64,000 nt of DNA, taken from Deltaproteobacteria bacterium. GTDB taxonomy: Bacteria > Desulfobacterota > Desulfomonilia > UBA1062. The DNA is taken from positions 25,563 to 89,562 of the forward strand of contig JAHDOV010000016.1 of the NCBI GenBank assembly GCA_018434685.1, given 5' to 3'. Shown piece by piece: positions 44,283 through 54,758 of the stretch. The notes beneath the pieces are model-generated. The model worked only from the letters and a program-made list of their open reading frames with translations, was not told the DNA's origin and ran no database searches. A program made the translations under genes and the position numbers. The first letter of the stretch is position 1. Each line of letters opens with the position of its first letter.

Positions 44283-46100
44283 TTATTCCTTATACATTTT
44301 CTCGATTATATCCTGATAATTTTTCTGTACCTTCTTTCTCTTGATCTTCAGCGTCGGCGTTATCTCGTCGTTTTCCATGCTGAAGGGGTTTTCAAGGAGC
44401 GTGAATCTTTTTATCTGCTCAACCCTGCCCATTTCAGCATTGATTTCAGCAATTATTGAATCATAATGCTTCAGCACCTTCTCGTTTTTAACAAGCGTTG
44501 AAGGGGCTGTGTCTTCAATGCCGTTTTCTCGTGCCCACCGGGCAAGGTTGTTAAACGCGGGGACAATGAGCGCGGTGATGTATTTTCTCTGGTCGCCGAT
44601 CAGTGTCGCCTGTTCAATGAATGGATGAAGAAGCATCCTTCCCTCGATCACCTGGGGAGAAATATTCTTGCCGCCGGCGGTGATGATGATATCTTTTTTC
44701 CTGTCTGTAATATACAGGTAGCCGTCATCGTCGATACGGCCTATGTCGCCGGTCTTGAAGAACCCGTCTTCGGTAAACGCCTCGGTGGTGGCCTTCTCGT
44801 TTTTATAATACCCCATCATGATCTGCGGCCCCCGCACGAGAATTTCCCCGTCGTCGGCAATCTTGCATTCGGTCATGGAAATCGTTTTGCCGACACTGCC
44901 GGGTTTGATGGGGTATATGGTCCTGTAGTGCTGAACGTGGGTGACCGGTGCCGTCTCGGTCAGGCCGTACCCGGGGAGCATGAATACGCCGATCCCGCTG
45001 AAAAAGTTCTGGATCTCTTCCGATAACGGGGCCCCTCCGACGCCGAAGGCGTCCAATCTGTCCATGCCGATGGCTGCCCTGAGTGGAGTCAGGACCAGCC
45101 TGCTTGCGAGAGCATACTGTATTTTCAGCATCCCGGTGAGAGGACGGTTGGCGTTGAGGAAAGGGGCGGCTTCATAGGCGGTCTTTACCGCCCAGTCGAA
45201 CAAGCGTTTTTTTATTGCCGGAGCTTTTGCCGCCTTGGCATGGATACCCTCATAGAGTTTCTCGGCAAGGCGGGGGACACTGATCATGGCAGTGGGCCGG
45301 ATCTCGAGGAGATCCTCCACGAGTTTGTCCGTACCCCGTGAATACGCGATCGAACCTCCATTGTACACGATGAGGTAATAGCCGATGCTCCGCTCGAGGG
45401 CGTGAGAAAGGGGGAGTATCGACAGGACGGATTCCTGGAGAGGGTGCGGCTGGTGTACGATCATGCTCAAGACCTCCGCCACCATGTTCCTGGTGGAGAG
45501 CATGACCCCTTTCGGGTTGCCGGTGGTGCCCGACGTATACATGATCGTCATGACGTCTTCAGGATTGATGGATCTGATGCGGGTCTCGATCTCGTCACTC
45601 CTGTCGTGTTCCAATCCCTCCCGGATCGCCTTTTCAAGGGTAACCACCATTTCGCTGCCGTATTCCCCGTCATTGAAAACAATGATTTTTTCAAGCGCAG
45701 GGAGTTTGTCTTTTACGCTGAGAAGTTTTTCAACGTGTTGCTTGCCGGAACAGAAACAGATCTTCGTGTCCGAGTCACTGATGATAAAGGCGGCTTCGGG
45801 AGCCGAGTTTGTTGGGTATATGGTTACATCGGCTGCCCCGGCCGAGAGGACAGCGAGGTCGGCGAATACCCACTCGGGCCTGTTCTCCGAAAAAATGCCG
45901 ATTTTATCCCCGGGCCTGACGCCGGAAGTTATCAGGTATGAGGAGATCGCGTCTGCCTTTCTGGCCGTCTCCTCCCAGGAGATGTCAATCCAGGAATCAG
46001 TCCCTCTTTGTCTTAGAAAGGTCTCTTTGTTGTAGACAAACACCCTGTTTCGAAAAATCCCTGGAATGGTCGAATCCGGATAATAGTTGAACGTATTCAT
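44283..46100 (-). CDS. Long-chain fatty acyl-CoA synthetase (AMP-binding)
   Basis: A 605-residue adenylate-forming enzyme. The AMP-binding motifs are clear: IMYTSGTTGNPKGVMLSTRN, the YGLTETAPV-type motif (GYGLTETAPVTH), and TGDIGRIDDDGYLYITDRKK with the catalytic lysine region GGKNISPQ. Length and arrangement match the FadD-like/eukaryotic-type long-chain acyl-CoA synthetases. It activates a fatty acid with CoA and ATP at the cytoplasmic side. GGGAGGG precedes ATG 46100. The crotonase at 40.8 kb and the dehydrogenase at 6.5 kb are possible pathway partners but are not linked. Confidence 0.9.
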   Translation of the reverse strand: MNTFNYYPDSTIPGIFRNRVFVYNKETFLRQRGTDSWIDISWEETARKADAISSYLITSGVRPGDKIGIFSENRPEWVFADLAVLSAGAADVTIYPTNSAPEAAFIISDSDTKICFCSGKQHVEKLLSVKDKLPALEKIIVFNDGEYGSEMVVTLEKAIREGLEHDRSDEIETRIRSINPEDVMTIMYTSGTTGNPKGVMLSTRNMVAEVLSMIVHQPHPLQESVLSILPLSHALERSIGYYLIVYNGGSIAYSRGTDKLVEDLLEIRPTAMISVPRLAEKLYEGIHAKAAKAPAIKKRLFDWAVKTAYEAAPFLNANRPLTGMLKIQYALASRLVLTPLRAAIGMDRLDAFGVGGAPLSEEIQNFFSGIGVFMLPGYGLTETAPVTHVQHYRTIYPIKPGSVGKTISMTECKIADDGEILVRGPQIMMGYYKNEKATTEAFTEDGFFKTGDIGRIDDDGYLYITDRKKDIIITAGGKNISPQVIEGRMLLHPFIEQATLIGDQRKYITALIVPAFNNLARWARENGIEDTAPSTLVKNEKVLKHYDSIIAEINAEMGRVEQIKRFTLLENPFSMENDEITPTLKIKRKKVQKNYQDIIEKMYKE

Positions 46101-46602
46101 GGTGCCCTCCCTTGGTTGTGAACGTATTGTTATTCCTTACCCATGCCCATGGCCGAAATACAAATAAAGAGTGTGTGCTTGCTCGGAAATATGTTTTAAG
46201 AAATTCACTTTCCAGCTTCCGGAAAGCCAACAACCCGAGAATAAATACTAATAAAAAAAATGAGATGGATCAAACAAATTCTTCGATTAAAAGAGAATAG
46301 GGGGCGCCTCTCGACATTTGACACGATGAACCGAGTAAAATGCCCTCATGTTGAGGGCTGCCCCTTCGCCTTTTTCGGATGGCCCTGTTTTTTTCTGCCA
46401 GATCCCTTCTATTTCAATGACGAGAGTCAACGATAGACCCCTTTTATCAAATAGGTAATCTGGGACGGATTCATATTTCTGAAAAGAACAAATTGCTCTT
46501 CAGTTTAATGTGAACCCGTCCCTGGTTTCCCTTGGAGTATTTGAAATGTATTGAACGTTAGGTATTAGGCGCCGGGAAACAAATCCTTACCCCCAACCGG
46601 GA
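46101..46602. other. Intergenic, low-GC, with hairpins
   Basis: About 500 bases. GCCCTCATGTTGAGGGC (around 46340) is a short perfect hairpin followed by a C/T-rich stretch. Bases 46550-46575 carry a degenerate TTAGGTATTAGGCGCCGGG repeat like that at 48660. No gene could be supported. Confidence 0.45.
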
Positions 46603-47481
46603 TCACCCATCATCCCCTTTCAACCCTTCAACAAAACCCTGTCGAAGCCTTTCCAGTTTTCCACGGATTTCATCAGACCTCTCTCTTGCAGTAAAGGATG
46701 AGCCTATCATATCCCGTATAAGACGGTGGTGATCATCATCACCATCAAGTTCCCCTGATAAAATTGTTTCTACCAGTTCCCTTGTTATCTCGGTTGCCAT
46801 GGCGGCCATGTCATGACCAAGAAGCCTGATAGCCGCCAGATCAATATCAAACCCTTCCTCTTCCATGAAATGGACATAATATCCATACAGCCGGTCTTCA
46901 TTGCCTGCCGAGGCATAATGATCCATCAGGAAAAGCAGATCCTCGGCATCCTTCGGTCTTTCGGCATACCTGTCATTCCAGGAGATGATTTTCATCAATG
47001 CCATGCCAGGTACAGTGGGCACCCTCACCTCAAGAACAGGATCATCACAAATCCTTATTAAAAGAGAAGTATCGTACGCTTCCTTGAAACCCAGGATACT
47101 CATGATCACAGCATATTCGGGAGGCCAGCTGATTGTTTTCTGATCAGGGCTCACACCCCCAAAAGGGACGATATCCACCCTGAGATCTCCATACATCAGA
47201 ACATATGGTTCCTTTGTGCCCATGAACTTCGCAGTGGAGATAAGGGCCTTGGAGAGCCTTTCATAGTCATCCCACCCGGCCACTTCGACACCGATGTCCA
47301 GATCACGAGTGCTCCTTCGTGGTGGAAGTTTATAACAAAGCTCAAGCACAATATCTCTGGCCATGGCCCCGACAATGAAAAAGGGTATATCCAGGCCTGC
47401 TGCCTCACGGCTCACCAGACCGAGTACTTCTGATAGAAGGGGATCAATCTTCCCCGACAAGTTGAAGGATATATTTCTCAT
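46603..47481 (-). CDS. AbiEii-like nucleotidyltransferase (toxin of a type IV pair)
   Basis: A 292-residue nucleotidyltransferase-fold protein of the AbiEii/AbiGii type. The polymerase-beta-like motif is PFFIVGAMARDIVLE with RRSTRDLDIGVEV, holding the DxD metal acids, then DLRVDIVPFGGV with the third acid. AbiEii proteins are toxins that modify tRNA or bind nucleotides, held in check by AbiEi. The gene overlaps the upstream antitoxin by 38 bases and lacks a ribosome-binding site of its own, so it is translationally coupled. Low GC supports acquisition by transfer. Confidence 0.8.
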   Translation of the reverse strand: MRNISFNLSGKIDPLLSEVLGLVSREAAGLDIPFFIVGAMARDIVLELCYKLPPRRSTRDLDIGVEVAGWDDYERLSKALISTAKFMGTKEPYVLMYGDLRVDIVPFGGVSPDQKTISWPPEYAVIMSILGFKEAYDTSLLIRICDDPVLEVRVPTVPGMALMKIISWNDRYAERPKDAEDLLFLMDHYASAGNEDRLYGYYVHFMEEEGFDIDLAAIRLLGHDMAAMATEITRELVETILSGELDGDDDHHRLIRDMIGSSFTARERSDEIRGKLERLRQGFVEGLKGDDG

Positions 47482-48481
47482 AGATTATCCGGGCGGTTTC
47501 CAGGTTCCGCTGTTCCCCTGTGGCCATCAGATCCGCATAGACCAGCAGGGGATGAACCATATCCTGGTTCGCTGCGATGACATCCGGGTCCCAGAATCGA
47601 TACAGGAGCGTGACCTCTCCCAAGGGGTCTTTTCTCAGTCTGTATTTCAGCAGGATTTCATTGGGGTTATCTTTATCCACATAGATTATCGCATCATGTG
47701 GTTTGAGATGCCTAGTGAGCTTTGCAGCAGCGATCTCCCCTCCCCACAGTGCGGTTTCAGGATCAAGGACAGCATTGCTCCACCACCCTGCATCACCTGT
47801 ATACCTGCCATGAACCAGCTTGGGGCGTAATTGCTCGGCAAAACCGGTGATCCACCGTTCCAGAAGGGCCTCTTTTTTAATCAGCCTGGCTTTTCTGTTC
47901 CTTCTGGTACCCGTCTCTTCCAGGAATCCAAGCTCCTTAAGCTCCTGCATTGTCAACTGCACTACACCATATGCGACAGCAGCCCGAGTTGCGATTGTTC
48001 TATATGGCTGGTTCACCAGATCTTTGTTACACAGCAGAGGGAAAAGAAGCTGCACTCCGGTCTGATTGAAAGCTCTCCCGGTCTTTGGCAGTTTTGTGAA
48101 ACCAGGATTCTTATTCCCTTTCACAAAGAGATATAATGGTGATCTGTTGATATAGACATTACCTGCCCCATCCATGAACTGGATGCCTCCTGCCCGCAGA
48201 CGCTCAGCCATCTGAGCGGTTACCTGGGGGGCAACAATGATATATTTTTCAGCCTCATGCATTACCTTTACAAGGGGGCGCAGTGCATCAACGGTGGTAA
48301 TCTTGGTTCTCACTTCCGCTTCCAGTGTTATATTTATTCCATGATATTGAACATCAAGGAGTGCATCTATCATGCGATCTGCCTTAACGTCATGATTAAT
48401 CTTAACTTTTATGCCTGTCCCCTTGGCGCAGGCATTAACTGCATTCTGTAAGATCTCATTTTCTAATGTGGTAGTATTCAT
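47444..48481 (-). CDS. AbiEi-like antitoxin / transcriptional regulator (type IV pair)
   Basis: A 345-residue protein of the AbiEi antitoxin group. The N-terminal part has an endonuclease-like strand pattern (MIDALLDVQYHGINITLEAEV, KYIIVAPQVTAQMAERL), and a winged-helix region follows (ATRAAVAYGVVQLTMQELKELGFL). AbiEi proteins bind inverted repeats in their own promoter, which matches three TGATCA palindromes just upstream. AAAGGA precedes ATG 48481. It is followed by the AbiEii-like toxin gene with a 38-base overlap. Confidence 0.72.
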   Translation of the reverse strand: MNTTTLENEILQNAVNACAKGTGIKVKINHDVKADRMIDALLDVQYHGINITLEAEVRTKITTVDALRPLVKVMHEAEKYIIVAPQVTAQMAERLRAGGIQFMDGAGNVYINRSPLYLFVKGNKNPGFTKLPKTGRAFNQTGVQLLFPLLCNKDLVNQPYRTIATRAAVAYGVVQLTMQELKELGFLEETGTRRNRKARLIKKEALLERWITGFAEQLRPKLVHGRYTGDAGWWSNAVLDPETALWGGEIAAAKLTRHLKPHDAIIYVDKDNPNEILLKYRLRKDPLGEVTLLYRFWDPDVIAANQDMVHPLLVYADLMATGEQRNLETARIIYEKYILQLVGED

Positions 48482-48491
48482 ATTTATCCTT

Positions 48492-48544
48492 TGATCACGA
48501 TTATTGTTTGATCATTTATTGTGACCATATCTATTTTGTGATCA
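48492..48544. promoter_or_regulatory. Operator-like TGATCA repeats upstream of the AbiE pair
   Basis: TGATCA occurs at 48492-48497, 48509-48514 and 48539-48544, each preceded by TT or GTG. Three short palindromes within 53 bases just before an AbiEi-type gene fit the inverted-repeat operators reported for abiE autoregulation. Confidence 0.55.
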
Positions 48545-48930
48545 ATATGCAAGTGCCATATTTCCCCTTTCCTCTTCTGACATGCACCTCTCTTCTTTGA
48601 AGGCATCAGGGATTCGGGATCCAGTGTGTTTTAGATGGAGTAATGGAGTGGTGGAGTATTTGAAAGGTGCTAGGTGTTGGGCTCAGGGCACTGGGCAAGA
48701 AAACAGAAGCCTAAAGTCATCTGCCACAGTGGAAGGTGGGGTCTTGTAATGCCACATTAATAAGCAGGGATGATGAAAATTATAGTACAAGACCCCGAGC
48801 ATGTGCATGATCAGTCTGCCCGTTTCTCACCTTCGGGCGCTTCGTGCTGAATGTAAAGCGTCAGCGAGTCATCGAGTCATCGCGTCGTTGCATTTCAATT
48901 CAGATGCCCTCGATGACGCTTATACTACGA
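48545..48930. other. Intergenic region with palindromic repeat
   Basis: No gene. Bases 48660-48700 are a degenerate GGTGCTAGGTGTTGGGC repeat; 48733-48798 is a palindromic element, listed separately. The rest is featureless. Confidence 0.5.
48733..48798. repeat. Palindromic repeat B, copy 1
   Basis: GGGGTCTTGTA and TACAAGACCCC form the ends of a 66-base inverted-repeat unit; its inside reads AATGCCACATTAATAAGCAG. The same inner sequence recurs at 62901-62960. Probably a non-autonomous REP/MITE-like element. Confidence 0.7.
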
Positions 48931-51627
<2,697 letters not shown>

Positions 51628-51993
51628 ATGATACAGTTAAAGTATGTTGCTTTGCTCGTACTTGTTCTGATGGCATTTGGATGCTCTACAGACAAGGCTG
51701 CACAATACGACAGCCGACAATTAACCAGTGTGGATCTGAAAAAGGCAAACTATCATGTCATCAAAGCCAACGCTGTGGGGACTGACAGGGGGTTAAAAGT
51801 CCTGGGTATTCCGGTGGTCAAGCCCAGTGTTATCAGCGCCATGGGCGATCTGCGTGCACAGGCACCCATGGAGGGCAGGGCTGCAGCCGTGGCGAACGTG
51901 ATAAAGGAGGAGTCAAGCACCTGGCTGTTGTTAATCAGCATCCCTAAGGTCACGGTTAGCGGAGACATAGTGGAATTCGACAGAGAGAAATAG
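51628..51993 (+). CDS. Small lipoprotein, unknown function
   Basis: A 121-residue exported lipoprotein. The signal peptide is MIQLKYVALLVLVLMAFGC, with the lipobox ending at cysteine 19. The mature domain is compact and beta-rich (DLKKANYHVIKANAVGTD, then LGIPVVKPSVISAMGDLRAQ, and TWLLLISIPKVTVSGDIVEF). AGGAGAG precedes ATG 51628, so the longer frame from 51484 is rejected. I do not recognise the family with confidence. The cysteine is followed by serine, favouring the outer membrane. Confidence 0.7.
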   Translation: MIQLKYVALLVLVLMAFGCSTDKAAQYDSRQLTSVDLKKANYHVIKANAVGTDRGLKVLGIPVVKPSVISAMGDLRAQAPMEGRAAAVANVIKEESSTWLLLISIPKVTVSGDIVEFDREK

Positions 51994-52456
51994 CGGGCAG
52001 ATCTCAATTAACAATTGAGTAACTCACCGCTGACGCAGAGGGCGCAGAGGAAAGACATTATTATTATCGCAAGACTTGTGGAACAGGATCTCAGGCAGTC
52101 AAACCGGTGAGAATATGATCCCAGGCAGAAGGCAGAACAAGATATAGGGAGCAGGACCCTAGGCATCCCGCTTCGTCTCTGGCTTCGCAGGGCACGGAAA
52201 GGGGAAAGCCAACAAAGAGACGAAGCTAAAAAATTCACCGCGGAGACGGCGACAAATAATAGAATCTCCGTGGGGACATTGGCTGGTGACTTTTTATGAA
52301 AGATAATACAAGCGGTTAACCTGGTCTGGGCCTGAGTTTAACCATTAAATATTAAAGAATAAAGATTTGACCCCAGATGCTTCCCCCGGATGCTTCAGCT
52401 GAAAGGAAGTTCTTATCAATCAATGCGATATAATTCACTCAGTATAGGGGACAAAC
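51994..52456. other. Intergenic with dispersed repeats
   Basis: Bases 52018-52080 (GCAGAGGAAAGACATTATTATT) and 52228-52275 (CGGAGACGGCGACAAATAAT) recur, joined, near 63450-63510, so a composite repeat was split or shuffled here. ATTATTATT and AATAATAG ends can pair. Bases 52352-52378 hold a TTTGACCCCAG piece of another repeat. No gene is supported. Confidence 0.5.
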
Positions 52457-53260
52457 ATGAGGTGTCAGACAAGGTGTATCTGGTGTATCAGTCTCTGTTT
52501 TATCATCATGAGTGCATTGGCGGGATGTGCAGGGTCGGGCAGTGTAGTTTATCGCCCTGTGATTCAACCGGACATGACATTTGCCGCTGCTGTACAAGAT
52601 CTACAGAACGCTGCACGTTCCGGCAAGTTTCATGAGACTACGGGACCGTTTACCCCTGTGCGTAGAATTACGAACATCACCGTGCATGAAAACGGGATCT
52701 CGAAATGGGAATTTGAACGTGAGCCCCGAAAACTCGCAGGTGTCGAAATGTCCCTGTTAACGCCGGAGTGGGATTTTGCTGTCAACGAGTGGGGACCATC
52801 ATGGAAAATCACGTTTCCGGATTTTGTGATAACAGGAAGTTTGCCAGAGCTGAAAAAAGCCGCAGATAACCTCTATTTTATCCAGAAAACCCTGGATAAT
52901 CTGACGGAAAAACAGAATAAAGAACTAACTCTTTTCGAGCCGATCGCCGCGGAGTACCGATCACTGAGTGTAAAACCTCGGATTACCGAAGAACAGAGGA
53001 GGCTGATCGTCCAGGCCAATGCCTATACCCAGAAGAAAGACTATGCCGGAGCCGTTGACCGATATAATAAAACCCTGGAACTCAACCCCACTTCCTATCC
53101 TGAAGCCTATTTCAATCTGGCCCTGCTTCATGAACAACAGGGCCTGTATACATTCGCCATCACCTATATGAAGAAATATTTGATGCTCGTCCCCGACGCT
53201 AAGGATGCCCGCGGTGCACAGGACAAGATCTATGAATGGGAAACGATGACCCAGAATTAG
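52457..53260 (+). CDS. Lipoprotein with C-terminal TPR repeats
   Basis: A 267-residue exported lipoprotein with lipobox SALAGC at the end of a hydrophobic signal (CISLCFIIMSALAGC). Middle region is beta-rich (WDFAVNEWGPSWKITFPDFV), and the C-terminal 90 residues form two or three tetratricopeptide repeats (AYTQKKDYAGAVDRYNKTLE, then AYFNLALLHEQQGLYTFAIT). TPR lipoproteins are assembly or scaffold factors in the envelope. AGGGGAC precedes the start. The next gene is 30 bases downstream, so they form a two-gene operon. Confidence 0.78.
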   Translation: MRCQTRCIWCISLCFIIMSALAGCAGSGSVVYRPVIQPDMTFAAAVQDLQNAARSGKFHETTGPFTPVRRITNITVHENGISKWEFEREPRKLAGVEMSLLTPEWDFAVNEWGPSWKITFPDFVITGSLPELKKAADNLYFIQKTLDNLTEKQNKELTLFEPIAAEYRSLSVKPRITEEQRRLIVQANAYTQKKDYAGAVDRYNKTLELNPTSYPEAYFNLALLHEQQGLYTFAITYMKKYLMLVPDAKDARGAQDKIYEWETMTQN

Positions 53261-53290
53261 TATGGAAGTTATCTCTTGTAAGGAAAATTA

Positions 53291-54523
53291 ATGAAAAAAT
53301 ATTCCAGCCTCCTTCTTGTTGTATTCTTTTTGAGCTGGTTGCAGATGTTTTCCCTGCCGTTGATCATGCCGGCCTGGGCCGGCCCTGAACTTGATTGCGA
53401 AGGATCCGCGGCGGCTTACAGGTTACAGGGGATTCCCTGTTACTGTGTAAACGGTGAGATCGTCTGCGATCAGCCTTCCGGAAAGAAAAAAGCCAAACAT
53501 GGTGTCGGTTCGAATGACATGAACGCCATGATCATGGGGACATTGTTTGAAGCGCTTTTCACATCACTCTTTACGGATAATACCGCCGGCAATGCCGCAC
53601 GACAAGAGGCTGCCGCTTATGCCGCACAGCAGGCTCAAGTGCAAAGGGCCAGGGCGGCTGCCGCCCAGGCTGAATTTGAAAAAATGATGCACTCATACAA
53701 AAAACTGGATAACGCTCAAGACGTAACCTACAAAACCTTACCGGATTCCGATCTTGGTTATAAGTCATTGGATAATGATGAGGGGGAACTTGCAAAGGGG
53801 ACGATTTCAGGTCAACAGGCGGGCAAAGAACAGAGCGAATTTGAGACGATGAACGCCGAATGGATGCAGAAACAGAGAGCGCTTATTGAACAGCGGCTCA
53901 AGGAACCCAATAAGTACGCCGGCGCCATTCACAAGTCGCTTACGACCAATGCCCCTCCACTGCCGTACAAGCGGTTTGGCGAATTACAACCCGGTGACGT
54001 ATTGCTTTTTGAGGGGGAGGGGCTCTCTAACGCAATTCCCTTTGCCGATAACGCAATATCTTCCGGACGTATTGCATCTGGTGCAGCCCACACGGTGCTC
54101 TATCTAAAGGATGTCAACGGGAAGAAACTCTTCTTGGACAATCAACCCGGCCAGGGACCGCGTATTATTTCTGAAGAAGAATTTATCGAAGCGTATGGCA
54201 GCCGCACGGCAGATGTGGCCCGTCTGGCACAGCCATTGAGACCGGATGAAGCCAAGAAGCTTTATGAAGCAGCGAAGGGAATGGCGCAAAAAAACAACAG
54301 GACACTGATCAACGGCCATATGTTCGACAGCTCCGATTATGGTGTGTGGAGCAAAGATAACGTTGTCTGCTCGGAAGCCGATTGGGCAGTTATCAATGCT
54401 GCCGGTCGGGATATTCCGGAATCTGATAACAAGGTAAAAGTGGCTGCGGGTGTGAATTGGAGCCCTGCCGACTATGCGAATTCGCAATACTTTCTGGTTA
54501 CCCCTTTGGTTATGAACGAATAG
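53291..54523 (+). CDS. Secreted protein with YiiX-like permuted NlpC/P60 domain
   Basis: A 410-residue exported protein. Signal peptide residues 1-30 (SSLLLVVFFLSWLQMFSLP...AWA). Residues 75-150 are alanine/glutamine-rich and coiled (AYAAQQAQVQRARAAAAQAE). Residues about 225-400 form a YiiX/YebB-type circularly permuted papain-like domain: LQPGDVLLFEGEG, the histidine in GAAHTVLYL, DNQPGQGPRIISEEEF, and the cysteine in NVVCSEADWAV, which is typical of these enzymes. Such domains cleave peptide or amide bonds, often in peptidoglycan or lipids. AAGGAAA precedes the start. It probably works with the upstream TPR lipoprotein. Confidence 0.72.
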   Translation: MKKYSSLLLVVFFLSWLQMFSLPLIMPAWAGPELDCEGSAAAYRLQGIPCYCVNGEIVCDQPSGKKKAKHGVGSNDMNAMIMGTLFEALFTSLFTDNTAGNAARQEAAAYAAQQAQVQRARAAAAQAEFEKMMHSYKKLDNAQDVTYKTLPDSDLGYKSLDNDEGELAKGTISGQQAGKEQSEFETMNAEWMQKQRALIEQRLKEPNKYAGAIHKSLTTNAPPLPYKRFGELQPGDVLLFEGEGLSNAIPFADNAISSGRIASGAAHTVLYLKDVNGKKLFLDNQPGQGPRIISEEEFIEAYGSRTADVARLAQPLRPDEAKKLYEAAKGMAQKNNRTLINGHMFDSSDYGVWSKDNVVCSEADWAVINAAGRDIPESDNKVKVAAGVNWSPADYANSQYFLVTPLVMNE

Positions 54524-54593
54524 GAGAATAAACGGGATGGTTGTTAATGCTCACTAACCTCCATGCCCGGGTTCACCCATTAAGAAAAAAGGG

Positions 54594-54655
54594 AATCGTG
54601 TCTTGAATTGTGACATTCGGACATTTAATTCAAATTTCAAGACCAAACACCTTAT
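54594..54655. repeat. Palindromic repeat A, copy 2
   Basis: Carries GTCTTGAATTGTGACATTCG and ACATTTAATTCAAATTTCAA, then GACC, like copy 1 at 51458, with a shortened outer stem. Lies between the permuted peptidase gene and the FG-GAP lipoprotein gene. Confidence 0.75.
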
Positions 54656-54758
54656 CCCCGACCCCTCTACCCCCTGATAGCACATATGCTCTATTGTAAA
54701 TAAACAAAAGTAATGATATATAATTTAGTTGCGTCTATGAATTGAAGGGGTTTAATTT

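Noticed and set aside
48660..48700. GTTGGGC as an attC core
   Set aside because: It lies in a degenerate TAGGTGTTGGGC/GGGCACTGGGC repeat with no partner core or stem.
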